Positions 49,361 through 60,570 of a DNA stretch of 64,000 bases are shown piece by piece. The stretch comes from Hemileia vastatrix (Eukaryota; Basidiomycota; Pucciniomycetes; Pucciniales; Zaghouaniaceae), in contig JASXTE010000002.1 of NCBI GenBank assembly GCA_030280995.1, positions 42,306,683 through 42,370,682 on the forward strand. Reading direction: 5' to 3'. Every line of letters begins with the position of its first letter. Position 1 is the stretch's first letter. Below the pieces are notes generated by a model, which saw only the letters and a list, made by a program, of their open reading frames with translations, had not been told where the DNA came from and ran no database searches. Both the position numbers and the translations under genes were made by a program.

Positions 49361-50452
49361 TGTAGACAATCCTATAGTACTAGCTATAGGCCTTGACCAA
49401 GGGAGTTGGAGAAAAACCAGAGAGAAAATCACCTGTCCCTTTAGAAAAATAGAGTGAGATTTACTTGCTAAAGTAAGTTGGTTCCTGTTTTGCTAAAGCT
49501 CCTTTTTAACACACTTGACTGCTTGATGAGCCAAGAAAGTAGTCACCAGATAGACTACCAGACCAAAGAACTGAAATGTAGAACAAAGTCCACACCAGAG
49601 ACAGCAAAGATACTTGATGTAGGCTGAAAATCCACACCAGAGACAGAAATAATACTTGCTATAGCTTGCAAGACTATAACAGAGAAAACAGTTGCCAAAG
49701 TTAAGTTAAATGAAGAACTCACTTGCAACAAAGACAGCCAATTGTGGCTGGAAAACAGTGAAAACTGAGTGAGGAACAATGAGATCACCTCCGGATGGTT
49801 GTATGATGATTAAGGTTGCCCCAAACTGTCTTATTCACTATGTACACACAGACCACTAACTAAGAGCCCTTGCGCACCCACCAATCTGGCGCCTGTACCT
49901 GCCAGATTGCATAAAAAACCCTCCTGGAGTTCTCCCCAACCTCCTAAAACAGAGGCGGGCGGGCCGCCCGACGTCGGAGATGCCGCCTGAAGCGGCCTGG
50001 CCTCCCTGAAGCCAGAAAACCAATAAAAACCACCAATCTACTTAGAAAAATTAGCTACAACTACTAAAACCTTTAAAACACGGAATTTCACTATAACAAC
50101 ATTGAGACATGAAATATAGAGAAAAATTAGCTCTATCCAATGGTACTAAGCACTTACCCCTAAGACTTAAGGTTAGCCCGTAAAAGACAAAAAACAAAAT
50201 TAAACAGCAATCTTTTATAAATGAAAAATGAGGAAATGACCCCTTAAAACTCAGAATATGAAAAATGTTTACAAGACATAAAATATAGAGAAAAACCAGG
50301 GCTATCCAATGATAGTACCCACATACCCGCAGACCCATATCTAAGGAATAAAACCAGAAAAATACCCAATTCCTTAACAGATGTCAAATAAGACATGCAC
50401 AAACAGCGCCAAATCACACAACAAAGGCCCCTGCCAATGTTGGAATACCACA
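49361..50452 (-). repeat. 5' LTR of element C
   Basis: Same length and ends as 37779-38870 with scattered substitutions. GC-rich block at about 49950-50020. Confidence 0.9.
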
Positions 50453-50453
50453 C

Positions 50454-52393
50454 CTGGATACGCAAATTCATTTGGGAGTTTGCAATTACATTAGAAAAAT
50501 CTTGTTTCAAATTGAAGAGGCTGGTTTAACTATTTCAGGTTCAAAATTTTCATGTTGTGTGCCAGCCTTAGAAATATTAGGCCATGTGGTATGTAGAGAG
50601 GGTAGGATTATGTCTAAGAAGAAAGTTAACAAAATTCAGTCCTGGATAAAACCCAAGAATACAGCCGAAGTTAGAGGGTTTTTAGGCGTTTGCATATATG
50701 TTAGAATGTTTATTAAGGACTTTTCTTCATTGGCAGCTCCATTGAGACGGTTAACGAGAAAGGATGCAGATTGGGAGTGGGATGAAGAGTTTGAGAAGGT
50801 GTTTGTGAAGTTAAAGGAGGTTGTGGGGAAGGATTTAGTCCTGCATAAGTTGGATTATGGAAAAGAAGCTGGCAGAATTTATTTAGCAGTTGATTCAAGT
50901 CAGGTTGCAGCTGGGGCGGTTTTGTCTCAGATGGATAAAGCTGGTTCCATCAGGCCAGTTAGGTATGAATCTGTAGTATTTACTGAGGTCGAATCAAGAT
51001 ATTCTCAACCAAAATTGGAATTATGTGGTGTTGAGAAAATACTGAAGAAACTTCAGCATATTTTGTGGGGGCAACATTTTGAGTTGCAAGTGGATGCGAA
51101 ATCGTTAATCCAGATGATTAATTCCCCAAGTTTACCGAACGCACCCATGACGAGATGGGTAGCTTTTATTCAACATTTTTCATATGATTTAGTTCATAAG
51201 CCTTGAAAGACTTTTACTATGCCAGATGGTTTATCAAGGAGACCACCCACTGAAGAAGATTCAGACTCAGAGGAGTTCAATGAAGATATACCTATTATCA
51301 AAGCCAGCACTAAAGGAGCTGAAGACTTTCAATACCTCCCCCATGAGGTTAAACTGGCAGGATTATTGTGTTTAGATTATGGTGATGATGACCTCCACCA
51401 AGAGGATAAACTGGAAAATAGTTTTTATGTTAATAAAGGTGTTGGAAAAGGTGTAGATAAATTCGGTAGAAAGGAGGTAGAAGAAGATGTGGTGTATGTA
51501 GAGGAAGATGGATTGGTAGTGTGGGATAGTAGTAAGTTAAGGAATGGTGTATATGTTGGAGAATTAGAGAATTTAAATAAAAAGTTGGATAAAGAGAAAG
51601 AGGTATTTTCAATTACGGTTTACGAAGGATCCAAAGGTTCAGAAAAAAAACGTCGACATAGCTCGATTAAAGATTTATTTAGGGGTCAACAATTATTGGC
51701 TCATTCATGTGCAGGTGATATTGGTGATAGAGAAGTCCCTATTGATGTTATATTAATCGATTTTCAAGATGAAGTCTGGGGTCAGACTGGTTTTTATTTT
51801 TTGTTAGTCAAATATTTGTTGACTTTAGAGAGGCCAGAAGAGTGTGAAGACAATGAAAGGGTGACTATCAAGAGGAAGTCATCTACGTTTTACCTATCTG
51901 GTTGACGTTTAATGAGGAGAAGGTATCCAAATCCTCAAGTAGTTATAATTCAACAGAAGGGGCAAGAATTAGTTTTGAAATCACTGCATGAAGATCTCGG
52001 GCATAGAGGCGTTGGAGAAACTTTTAGAAGAATTTCTGATCGATTTTGGTGGCCTGGAATGAAGATGGCTGTTAAACAGTGGGTTCAGTCATGCGAAGAA
52101 TGTCAAAGACAAAGTGATTTAAGGCCAAAAGAACCTGGAAGCGCGACCGGTGAATATATGCTCTTTGGAAGAGTTAGTTTAGATGCCGTTCATATAAAAG
52201 AGGGACGGTATAAATATTTAATTGTGGCCAGAGATGATTTATCTGGTTGGGTAGAGGCAGCGCCTCTTATTAATTTAACTGCCAAAAATGTGGCAGAATT
52301 TTTGTTGAATAATTGGGTATATAGGTATGGGGTGATGAAGTTGGTGACGGTAGATGGAGGTCCTGAATTTGGGACAGAGTTTAAAGAGGCCGT
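50454..52393 (+). pseudogene. pol: RT end, RNase H and integrase start of H0
   Basis: Resumes H0 Pol after element C: ISGSKFSCCVPALEILGHV, SSLAAPLRRLTRKDADWEW, RNase H AVDSSQVAAGAVL, linker with LPHEVKLAG and LHQEDKLEN, integrase HEDLGHRGVGETFRRISDRF, and VTVDGGPEFGTEFKEAV. Stops: TGA at 51204 (HKP*) and TGA at 51903, where A2 has CGA. Cut by A3 inside the integrase core; CCGT is duplicated at 52390-52393 and 63193-63196. Confidence 0.88.
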
Positions 52394-53571
52394 TGTGGTA
52401 GCCTAAAGTTTAGTACGGCACCTAAGTATGTAAATGGAGTTATTACGGCATGCAAGATTGGTGTTATTATTTTTTTATAAAAGGGTTTTATTTAATTTAT
52501 TTGAGTTTTAAATATGAAGAAATTGGTCACGAGCGAATGCCTACACGAAAACAATTTATTTTACGGAGAAAACTTATTTTTACGGTCTAAAAAATTTATA
52601 AGTATTAAGTCGAGTCACTCAAGAACCTTGGGAAATTTTCCCAGAATTTTTACTATTTTTCTTATATTTTTAAATGAATTTTAAAGTTTTATAGAAATAT
52701 TTACGTTTTCAAAAATTACTTAACTTTGATGAATTTTCACGGGGTAATTAGAGCTGCGCAGGCTACGAAAATTAGTTTGGTATGTAAAGGGGAAGTAGCT
52801 CTATTATGTGTAATTTTTCTAGATTTTTTATTATAGTTTTAAGGTTCTAAATTGAGTCCGGAAGTCCGGACGGACTCCGTTTCGACTCCGTACGGACTCC
52901 GTACGGACTCCGCTTTGACTCCGTACGGACTCCGTACGGACTCCGTTCCGGCTCCGTACGGACTCCGTACGGGCTCCGGATTGACTCTGGAAGAGCTCTG
53001 GAGGGGAAAACTTAGGCACGTGACTAGGAATACTTAAGCGCTTCTCAAACTCGAAATTGAGAGGGGGGACACATCATACAGCTTAATCATTGACCACCAC
53101 AGTCTCATTTTTTATTACTCAACAAATTAAAATAACTTGTAATACCCTTATAACATTATTATTTTTTACATAACATCTTAGAAATACAATTCAACAGTTT
53201 AAATCACACTTCATATAGGGTATCTTTAGAAAGGTCTTCGTCACTGGGACTTGATTATTGCTGTCTCATAAAAATTAAAAATATTATAAAAACATAAAAG
53301 TCAATCTTTTCAGATCTTTCACTGGTACACCTTAATTGTTGTTATCAGTATTTCTTTATCAACAGCCACAATCATTTAATCTCAATAAGCGTTAATTATT
53401 TTAGAGTTTCATTATTTTTTATTAATCAGATCTAAGTAGATTGGTTAGCTTAGTGATTTAGAATTCCCATTTTGTTATTTTTATTGGAAGGACGGGGTTT
53501 TCAGCTAAATCCACATATCTCCTCCGGATTCTGCTTACAGCAAGGCGACTGTAAGAGTTTACCTTACCATA
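52394..53571 (+). repeat. 5' LTR of A3
   Basis: TGTGGTAGCC...CTTACCATA. The 11-bp GC-rich repeat block (52857-52980) has more GACTCCGTACG units than A2. Confidence 0.93.
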
Positions 53572-53573
53572 GT

Positions 53574-53596
53574 TGGCGCCCAACGTGGGGTTCGAA
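53574..53596 (+). other. Primer-binding site of A3
   Basis: Identical to A2. Leader hairpins follow at about 53642 and 53690; the second reads GCCTGAAAGAGGC. Confidence 0.8.
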
Positions 53597-53744
53597 ATCT
53601 CTAGCTTTTTCTAGGACTTACTTGGATCTAGGACTTTCTTAGCCTGCAAGAGGCTTATTCTCTGGAACTCTAATTGGATTTTGTTATTGGCCTGAAAGAG
53701 GCTTGTTATTTTAACGGTTGTTAACGCTTTTCTTATGTTTTGGG

Positions 53745-54950
53745 ATGTCTTCTACTAGTGGAACTGCTGTGTTGGCTGCTGGTGTACCTGTTAGGGCATC
53801 AGTAAGGATTGTATCTTGGGTTGGGCCCAAGTTTTCTGGAGATGATTTAGAAGGATTTTTAAATAGGTATGAAACTGCAGCTGCGATTGATGGTGCTTTA
53901 CCTTTGGATATGGTGAAGCAGATTAGGTTCTTTATTTTGGACAGAGAGGTGGAAAAGGAGGTTATTTCTATGGATGGTTATAAAGATCAAGATTGGAGAA
54001 AGCTCAAGATGGAAATGGAAAAAAGGTGGCCAAAAGTTTATTCATTGGAGGATCTAAAGGATATAGCTAGGAAATGGGAATCAAAAGGTGGTGTAACATC
54101 TCTGCATCAGTATCATCAGTTTATGGTTGAATTTCAGGTGGTTCTGGATTATTTGTTGGAGTATGAAATTTTATTTCATGATAATGCATCAAAGTATGTT
54201 TATTGGGGTGCCATGGGGGAAAAGGTTAAGAAAGATGTTTTGATGGTGCTTATTAAAGCAAATTTAATGAAGGATCTTCCAGATGGAGAAACTAGGATTC
54301 CTGGTATGGAGGTGCTAAAGAAGGTTATTTTGGAACATCTGGATACTCATAACTCTGTTGATTTGGACTCTGGAGAAGACACTGAGGTCGCTCAAGAGAT
54401 AGAAGAGGATGGTGTAAAAGAACTAGTTACTGATGAAATTCCGGATTCAGCCATTCCTGAAGATTTTGTCCAGCCTGAAGATATTATTTTTGTTGACTCT
54501 TCTGTTTGGAAAGAAGAGGTTTCTGAAGATGAAGATATTATTGTCACTGATGAAGAAAATTTGGATGTTGGGGATAATTTTGTTTTGGATAATTTGGAAT
54601 TTGATTTAGAGGAATATTTACCTCAGGTTTTGTCTTCAAAAGCGGAGACTGTCTGCAATTCAGATGTGGATATGGTTTATGAATCTGGTATATGTATGGT
54701 GGATTTGTTTCAATCTCAGGAAGAGATTTTTATGGAGGATATGGTTTTCCCTGCACTAATAAAGAGTGTAGTGGCATTTGATAATAGAGTGCATAAATCG
54801 GATGCACTCATATTTTGGAAAAGGGTTGTTTATTTTTTATGTCCAATGGTAGGACAAATTATGAGGGTTTATTTTTGGGTTTTATGGAATTGGTGGATAA
54901 GCCCTTGGGGCAAAATTATGGATTATCTCCAGGGGATATCAAGAATTTAA
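53745..54950 (+). CDS. A3 ORF1: Gag-like protein with acidic region and hydrophobic tail
   Basis: 401 residues from MSSTSGTAV (53745). Same plan as A2 ORF1: Gag half (PKFSGDDLEGFLNRYETAAA, PDGETRIPGMEVLKKVILEH), acidic middle, hydrophobic end (FWKRVVYFLCPMVGQIMRVY, then FWVLWNWWISPWG). Relative to A2 it has an in-frame addition (VYESGIC) and many conservative changes in the acidic part. No zinc knuckle and no protease. That both copies stay open despite this divergence argues for selection on the tail. The stop TAA is followed two bases later by a CCTC/GAGG hairpin. Confidence 0.82.
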   Translation: MSSTSGTAVLAAGVPVRASVRIVSWVGPKFSGDDLEGFLNRYETAAAIDGALPLDMVKQIRFFILDREVEKEVISMDGYKDQDWRKLKMEMEKRWPKVYSLEDLKDIARKWESKGGVTSLHQYHQFMVEFQVVLDYLLEYEILFHDNASKYVYWGAMGEKVKKDVLMVLIKANLMKDLPDGETRIPGMEVLKKVILEHLDTHNSVDLDSGEDTEVAQEIEEDGVKELVTDEIPDSAIPEDFVQPEDIIFVDSSVWKEEVSEDEDIIVTDEENLDVGDNFVLDNLEFDLEEYLPQVLSSKAETVCNSDVDMVYESGICMVDLFQSQEEIFMEDMVFPALIKSVVAFDNRVHKSDALIFWKRVVYFLCPMVGQIMRVYFWVLWNWWISPWGKIMDYLQGISRI

Positions 54951-54952
54951 TT

Positions 54953-54974
54953 CCTCCGAAATGAGGATAAACTA
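54953..54974 (+). repeat. Hairpin repeat after the ORF1 stop of A3
   Basis: CCTC-CGAAAT-GAGG-ATAAACTA, same place as in A2 (25580-25601). Confidence 0.75.
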
Positions 54975-55007
54975 CCTAAACTCGGCTGAAAATTTTTTTT
55001 TATCGTT

Positions 55008-58000
55008 ATGTCTTCAATTTATTCAGGATTCAAATTATTATGGATGCCCTCATTTTTTGGGGTAGCAGGGGCTGATCGCTCAAATGTTGTAATCTCTCCT
55101 CAGGATGAGATCCCGGATTGCAATAGGTCAGCTCACTTGGAGATAATTCAAGTGGATTCTCAATTATTTTCTGTTAATATTACTTTGGAGTGCAAATACG
55201 TTTTGGACTTTTCTATATGTTTATTGGATTTACCCGGTTTTTCTATTAAATTTAAAAATGGTGAAAAAGGCAAAATGGGCCAAATTAGGTTGGATAAAAA
55301 TTGGAAGGGTATGTTTACGGACCTCCAGCAAGAGGTTAAACTGCAATTATCTCCTTCTATTACGGACCTCCAGCAAGAGGGTAAACTGCGAAAATCTCAT
55401 CAAAATCAAATAAAAAATCTCGGTATAATTAAAACACAAAAAAATAATTTTTGTGAAAATTCAATTCCGGTTCTCCAGCAAGAGGTTAAACTGCCAACTT
55501 TCTTTACGGGTGATTTACTGTTGGATAAGGGAAGAAAAGGTGTTGGAAAATCTGTTTATAAATTAGACGAGGGAAAGGAGAAAAGGGTAAAATTTAAAAA
55601 TGATATAAAATATTTTTCTAATTTTTCTTATTCTGATTCTGGCGATGAAGAAGATTCATTTGACGAAAGTTTTAATGGCGATACAAAAGTAAATTACTTA
55701 CCTCAAGCTTATTTAGATGTGGACGCAGCCAAATATAAGAAAGTAGCAAATAAAGTTCGACCTATTAATGAGCCGCTACCTGCTGAATTAAATCCACCTT
55801 TGAGAAGACCAAGGTTATCAAGAGATCCTTATGAAAGTCCCTTGGTAAAGAATCCGCCTGAATTTTCTGAGACGTCAAGAATCACTTTTGAGAGACTGGG
55901 TGTTGTTAATTTTGGACCTGATGGTTGGTTGTCTGGAGAAGAGAAGAAGTTGTTGTTGGATGTGATGGTCAAGCGAGAGAAGGCCATTGCTTTTGAAGAA
56001 GAGGAGAGGGGTGTGTTGAAGCATTCCTATGGGGAGCCTTACAAGATTCCTGTGGTATGTCATGAACCGTGGCAGCAGAAACCGATTCCTATTCCGGCTG
56101 CATTAAAAGAAGCCTATATTGAAGTTGTCAGAGAACGGATACGCACTGGACTGTATGAGCAATCAACGTCAAGTTATTCTAGTCCTGTATTTTGTATCAA
56201 GAAACCGAATGGCAAGCTTAGAGTTGTTCATGATCTTAGGGAATTAAATAGGGTTACAATAAAGGATGCTGGGATACCACCTAGTGCTGAGGAGTTTGTT
56301 GAAGCGTTTGCAGGGAGAGTGTGTTATGGTTTGGGAGATATTATGGGTGGATATGATGAGAGAGAGTTACATCCGGACTCAAGACCTCTCACTACATTTG
56401 ATACGCCACTTGGACGTTTACAGTTAACAAGATTACCTCAAGGAGCAACAAATTCGGTTGCAGTTTATCAAGCTCAGATGGCTTGGATCCTTCAAGATGA
56501 AATTCCACAATATGCTGGAATCTTTATAGATGATGGAGGAATTAAGGGACCAACAACCCACTATGATAACCAGGTGTTGGAAGAGAATCCCGGGATACGC
56601 AAATTCATTTGGGAGTTTGCAATTACTTTAGAAAGAATCTTGTTTCGAATTGAAGAGGCTGGTTTAACTATTTCAGGTTCAAAATTTTCATGTTGTGTGC
56701 CAGCCTTAGAAATATTAGGCCATGTGGTATGTAGAGAGGGTAGGATTATGTCCAAGAAGAAAGTTAACAAAATTCAGTCCTGGCCAAGACCCAAGAATAC
56801 GACCGAAGTTAGAGGGTTTTTAGGCGTTTGCGTATATGTTAGAATGTTTATCAAGGACTTTTCTTCATTGGCAGCTCCATTGAGACGGTTAACGAGAAAG
56901 GATGCAGACTGGGAGTGGGATGAAGAGTGTGAGAAGGCGTTTGTGAAGTTGAAGGAGGTTGTAGGGAAGGATTTAGTCCTGCACAAGTTGGATTATGGAA
57001 AAGATGCTGGCAGAATTTATTTAGCAGTTGATTCAAGTCAGGTTGCAGCTGGGGCGGTTTTGTCTCAGATGGATAAAGCTGGTTACATCAGGCCAGTTAG
57101 GTATGAATCTGTAGTATTTACTGAGGTCGAATCAAGATATTCTCAACCGAAATTGGAATTATGTGGTGTGGCGAAAATACTGAAGAAACTTCAGCATATT
57201 TTGTGGGGGCAACATTTTGAGTTGCAAGTGGATGCGAAATCGTTAATCCAGATGATTAATTCCCCAAGTTTACCAAACGCACCCATGACGAGATGGGTAG
57301 CTTTTATTCAACATTTTTCGTTCGATTTAGTTCATAAGCCTGGCAAAACTTTTACTATGCCAGATGGTTTATCAAGGAGACCACCCACTGAAGAAGATTC
57401 AGACTCAGAAGAGTTTGATGAAGATATACCTATTATCAAAGCCAGCACTAAAGGAGCTGAAGACTTTCCATACCTCCCCCATGAGGTTAAACTGGCAGGA
57501 CTATTGTGTTTAGAATATGATGATGATTACCTCCACCAAGAGGATAAACTGGAAAATAGTTTATATGTTAATAAAAGTGTTGGAAAAGGTGTAGATAAAT
57601 TCGGCAGAGAGGAGGTAGAAGAAGATGTGGTGTATGTAGAGGAAAATGGATTGGTAGTGTGGGATAGTAGTAAATTAAGGAGTGGTGTATATGTTGGAGA
57701 ATTAGAGAATTTAAATAAAAGGGTGGATAAAGAGAAAGAGGTATTTTCAAATACGGTTTTCGAAGGATCCAAAGGTTCAGAAGAAAAACGTCAACATAGC
57801 TCGATTAAAGATTTATTTAGGGGTCAACGATTATTGGCTCATTCATGTGCAGGTGATATTGGTGATAGAGAAGTCCCTATTGATGTTATATTAATCGATT
57901 TTCAAGATGAAGTCTGGGGTCAGACTGGTTTTTATTTTTTGTTAGTCAAATATTTGTTGACTTTAGAGAGGCCAGAAGATTGTGAAGACGATGAATGGGT

Positions 58001-59186
58001 GGCTATCAAGAGGAAGTCATCTACGTTTTACCTATCTGGTCGACGTTTAATGAGGAGGAGGTATCCAAATCCTCAAGTAGTTATAACTCAACAGAAGGGG
58101 CAAGAATTAGTTTTGAAATCACTGCATGAAGATCTCGGGCATAGAGGCGTTGGAGAAACATTTAGAAGAATTTCTGATCGATTTTGGTGGCCTGGCATGA
58201 AGATGGCTGTTAAACAGTGGGTTCAGTCATGCGAAGAATGTCAAAGACGAAGTTATTTAAGGCCAAAAGAACCTGGACGCGCGACCGGTGAATATACGCT
58301 CTTTGGGAGAGTTAGTTTAGATGCCGTTCATATAAAAGAGGGACGGTATAAATATTTAATTGTGGCCAGAGATGATTTATCTGGTTGGGTAGAGGCAGCG
58401 CCTCTTATTAATTTAACTGCCAAAAATGTGGCAGAATTTTTTTTGAATAATTGGGTATATAGGTATGGGGTGATGAAGTTGGTGACGGTAGATGGAGGTC
58501 CTGAATTTGGGACAGAGTTTAAAGAGGCCGTATTGAAAGTTGGATCAAAGGTTAGGGTAGCAACCCCATATTATCCTGAAGCTGAAGGAATGGTTGAAAG
58601 AGGGCATCAAGTTATTAAGGATGCTTTAGTTAAAATGTGTGGGACAAGTGCCGAAAAATGGAGGCACTATTTACCTTTAGTTTTATTTGCTGATCGAATC
58701 ACCGCCAAAAGGACGACCGGATTTTCACCTTATGAACTTGTTTTTGGACAGAAAGCAGTTTTACCGGTTGATTTAGAAGCTGAATCATATCTTGGAGTTG
58801 ACTGGGACACGGTCAAAACTACTGAAGAATTATTGTGTGCAAGAATGATGCAGCTAGAAAAGAAAGAAGAATATTTAGAAAAGGCATATTCGCGGATGAT
58901 GAAGATCCGAAATCAATCAGTTAGATATTGGGATGAGCGGTTGGCACATCGATTAAGGAAACCTTTGAACCCAGGTGATATGGTCCTGGTGTATAATAGG
59001 AGTCTGGAAAGTCAGTGGGGAAAGATGTTTGCAGATAGGTGGAATGGACCGTATAAAATCAAGGAGCAAGTTTCCGGCGGTTCATATGTGCTAGAAGAGT
59101 TGGATGGAGTAGTATTGAAGAAGAGGGTAGCGGCCGATCAAGTGAAACGGTTCTATCCTAGAGGCACCAGGAGTGCCGAAGTCTAA
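55008..59186 (+). CDS. pol: A3 Pol: RT, RNase H, integrase (no protease)
   Basis: 1,392 residues from ATG 55008 (MSSIYSGF), 57 bases after ORF1. Same domains as A2: N-terminal region with LQQE hairpin peptides, RT with FIDDGG, RNase H AVDSSQ, linker LPHEVKLAG, integrase HEDLGHRGVGETF, VSLDAVHIKEG, VTVDGGPEF and YYPEAEGMVERGH (catalytic D, D, E with 34 residues between the last two). It ends RSAEV because the first 3' hairpin unit begins with TAA in frame. No stop or frame change is seen; with identical LTRs this copy is the best candidate for a recently active enzyme. The old frameshift site is at 55053-55059, inside the frame. Confidence 0.92.
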   Translation: MSSIYSGFKLLWMPSFFGVAGADRSNVVISPQDEIPDCNRSAHLEIIQVDSQLFSVNITLECKYVLDFSICLLDLPGFSIKFKNGEKGKMGQIRLDKNWKGMFTDLQQEVKLQLSPSITDLQQEGKLRKSHQNQIKNLGIIKTQKNNFCENSIPVLQQEVKLPTFFTGDLLLDKGRKGVGKSVYKLDEGKEKRVKFKNDIKYFSNFSYSDSGDEEDSFDESFNGDTKVNYLPQAYLDVDAAKYKKVANKVRPINEPLPAELNPPLRRPRLSRDPYESPLVKNPPEFSETSRITFERLGVVNFGPDGWLSGEEKKLLLDVMVKREKAIAFEEEERGVLKHSYGEPYKIPVVCHEPWQQKPIPIPAALKEAYIEVVRERIRTGLYEQSTSSYSSPVFCIKKPNGKLRVVHDLRELNRVTIKDAGIPPSAEEFVEAFAGRVCYGLGDIMGGYDERELHPDSRPLTTFDTPLGRLQLTRLPQGATNSVAVYQAQMAWILQDEIPQYAGIFIDDGGIKGPTTHYDNQVLEENPGIRKFIWEFAITLERILFRIEEAGLTISGSKFSCCVPALEILGHVVCREGRIMSKKKVNKIQSWPRPKNTTEVRGFLGVCVYVRMFIKDFSSLAAPLRRLTRKDADWEWDEECEKAFVKLKEVVGKDLVLHKLDYGKDAGRIYLAVDSSQVAAGAVLSQMDKAGYIRPVRYESVVFTEVESRYSQPKLELCGVAKILKKLQHILWGQHFELQVDAKSLIQMINSPSLPNAPMTRWVAFIQHFSFDLVHKPGKTFTMPDGLSRRPPTEEDSDSEEFDEDIPIIKASTKGAEDFPYLPHEVKLAGLLCLEYDDDYLHQEDKLENSLYVNKSVGKGVDKFGREEVEEDVVYVEENGLVVWDSSKLRSGVYVGELENLNKRVDKEKEVFSNTVFEGSKGSEEKRQHSSIKDLFRGQRLLAHSCAGDIGDREVPIDVILIDFQDEVWGQTGFYFLLVKYLLTLERPEDCEDDEWVAIKRKSSTFYLSGRRLMRRRYPNPQVVITQQKGQELVLKSLHEDLGHRGVGETFRRISDRFWWPGMKMAVKQWVQSCEECQRRSYLRPKEPGRATGEYTLFGRVSLDAVHIKEGRYKYLIVARDDLSGWVEAAPLINLTAKNVAEFFLNNWVYRYGVMKLVTVDGGPEFGTEFKEAVLKVGSKVRVATPYYPEAEGMVERGHQVIKDALVKMCGTSAEKWRHYLPLVLFADRITAKRTTGFSPYELVFGQKAVLPVDLEAESYLGVDWDTVKTTEELLCARMMQLEKKEEYLEKAYSRMMKIRNQSVRYWDERLAHRLRKPLNPGDMVLVYNRSLESQWGKMFADRWNGPYKIKEQVSGGSYVLEELDGVVLKKRVAADQVKRFYPRGTRSAEV

Positions 59187-59452
59187 CTCCGAAATGAGGA
59201 TAAACTACAATTTTAATGATTTTTTATTAAATTTATTCCTCCGCAATGAGGATAAACTATGATGTTTATAAAAATTTTATGGATTCCTCCGCAATGAGGA
59301 TAAACTATGAAACTTCTTAAATTTTATGGATCCTCCGCAATGAGGATAAACTATGAAATTTCTTAAATTTTATCAACTCCGAAATGAGGATAAACTACAA
59401 TTTTAATGACTTTTATTAAATTTATGGATACCTCCGCAACGAGGATAAACTA
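59187..59452 (+). repeat. Six CCTC/GAGG hairpin repeats after A3 pol
   Basis: Units at about 59187, 59239, 59287, 59331, 59376 and 59431, each CTCCGCAATGAGGATAAACTA or with GAAATGAGG. More units than in A2, so the array varies in copy number. Confidence 0.88.
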
Positions 59453-60354
59453 TCTTCTTTTTTATCAAAATACTTTACTATCGTTACACTGTATATGGTC
59501 GACGAAACTATGATGAAACTTAACGAAATTCAAGAAAACCTTCATTGAAAATTTTCAAAATTTAAAATTCTTAAAATATGGGTGAAGATCGTGTTGGAAA
59601 AATTTTAAAAATTTATTGGAAGAAGTGTTCACAGGGGAACCTTCTTAATTAAATATTGGCAAGTGTGGGGGTAATTGATGGGCTGGCTGCTCTATACACA
59701 ATTACCCCATAATGTTCGTTTCCAAAATTTTCCCTGTTTCTAGTTGAATCCTGGCTTTGTCTTTTAATTTTAGGAAGTCCACTAAGACTATAAACTGGAA
59801 CGAATCAAGAGACACCGCTCTCAACGCCGGATTCAAGATTTTTTTATATTTTATTTTGTTTTTGATTTTTTTATGTTAGATTGTGATTTCTTTTCTTTAA
59901 TATATATTATGCATTATTGTAAAGGTGATGCTCACTGGTGGTCTCTAATCATTTTTATAAATTGGAGGGAGCCCACCCAGTGATCATCATTATAAAAATT
60001 ATCTTCTAAAAACTTTCATTTATTTTCTTTTCTTTTCAATTTCTCAAAATTGTGTAACCACATCAAGTTGCACTTGGATGTGGGTATGATGTCGAGGGTA
60101 CGGCTCATCAAATGGCCGGGGGGCATCTTTTAAAATTTTATTTTAAATTTTTTTTTTTTTTAGTACTTTTTTTATCTTTCTTTTCACATTCATTTATCTT
60201 TCTTTAAAATTAAATTTTAACTTTTATTTAAAAACTATCTTTTCTAAAATCTATTATTTTAAATAAAAATATAAAAAAATAAAAATAAAAAAATAAAAAA
60301 TAAAAAAAAAATAAATAAATAAAAAATAAATAAATAAATAAAAATAAAATAATA

Positions 60355-60435
<81 letters not shown>

Positions 60436-60570
60436 ATTAGTTAAATTAAAATTATTATTATATTTCTTAGTTTTATTTTTCAGTCTTCATTCTAATTTTT
60501 TTAGTTTTATTCATTTAGTTTAGACAGGAAACAGGGTCTAGGGGAACTCAATACCTATGGGATTTTACTT
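59453..60570 (+). other. 3' region of A3: large stem-loops and poly-A tract
   Basis: No gene. Stem-loops at 59668-59708 (GGGGTAATTG type), about 59930-59990 (TCACTGGTGG type) and 60058-60083 (CCACATC type). An A-rich tract at 60255-60433 includes about 70 uninterrupted A. Confidence 0.75.

Larger units (their letters stand above)
37779..50452 (-). mobile_element. Element C: related Gypsy element on the minus strand with antisense genes
   Basis: LTRs 37779-38870 and 49361-50452 (1,092 bp each, a few differences). Ends read TGTGGT...TCTACA on its own strand. CTGG is present on both sides, with one extra base on the right. It shares primer-binding site, polypurine tract and protein families with A, but the LTRs are different. 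Order on the minus strand: gag-protease 49267-46885, frameshift site, pol 46884-42665, hairpin region 42664-41640, two antisense gene remnants 41667-38919, polypurine tract 38880-38871. Several stops and shifts make it non-functional. Confidence 0.88.
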
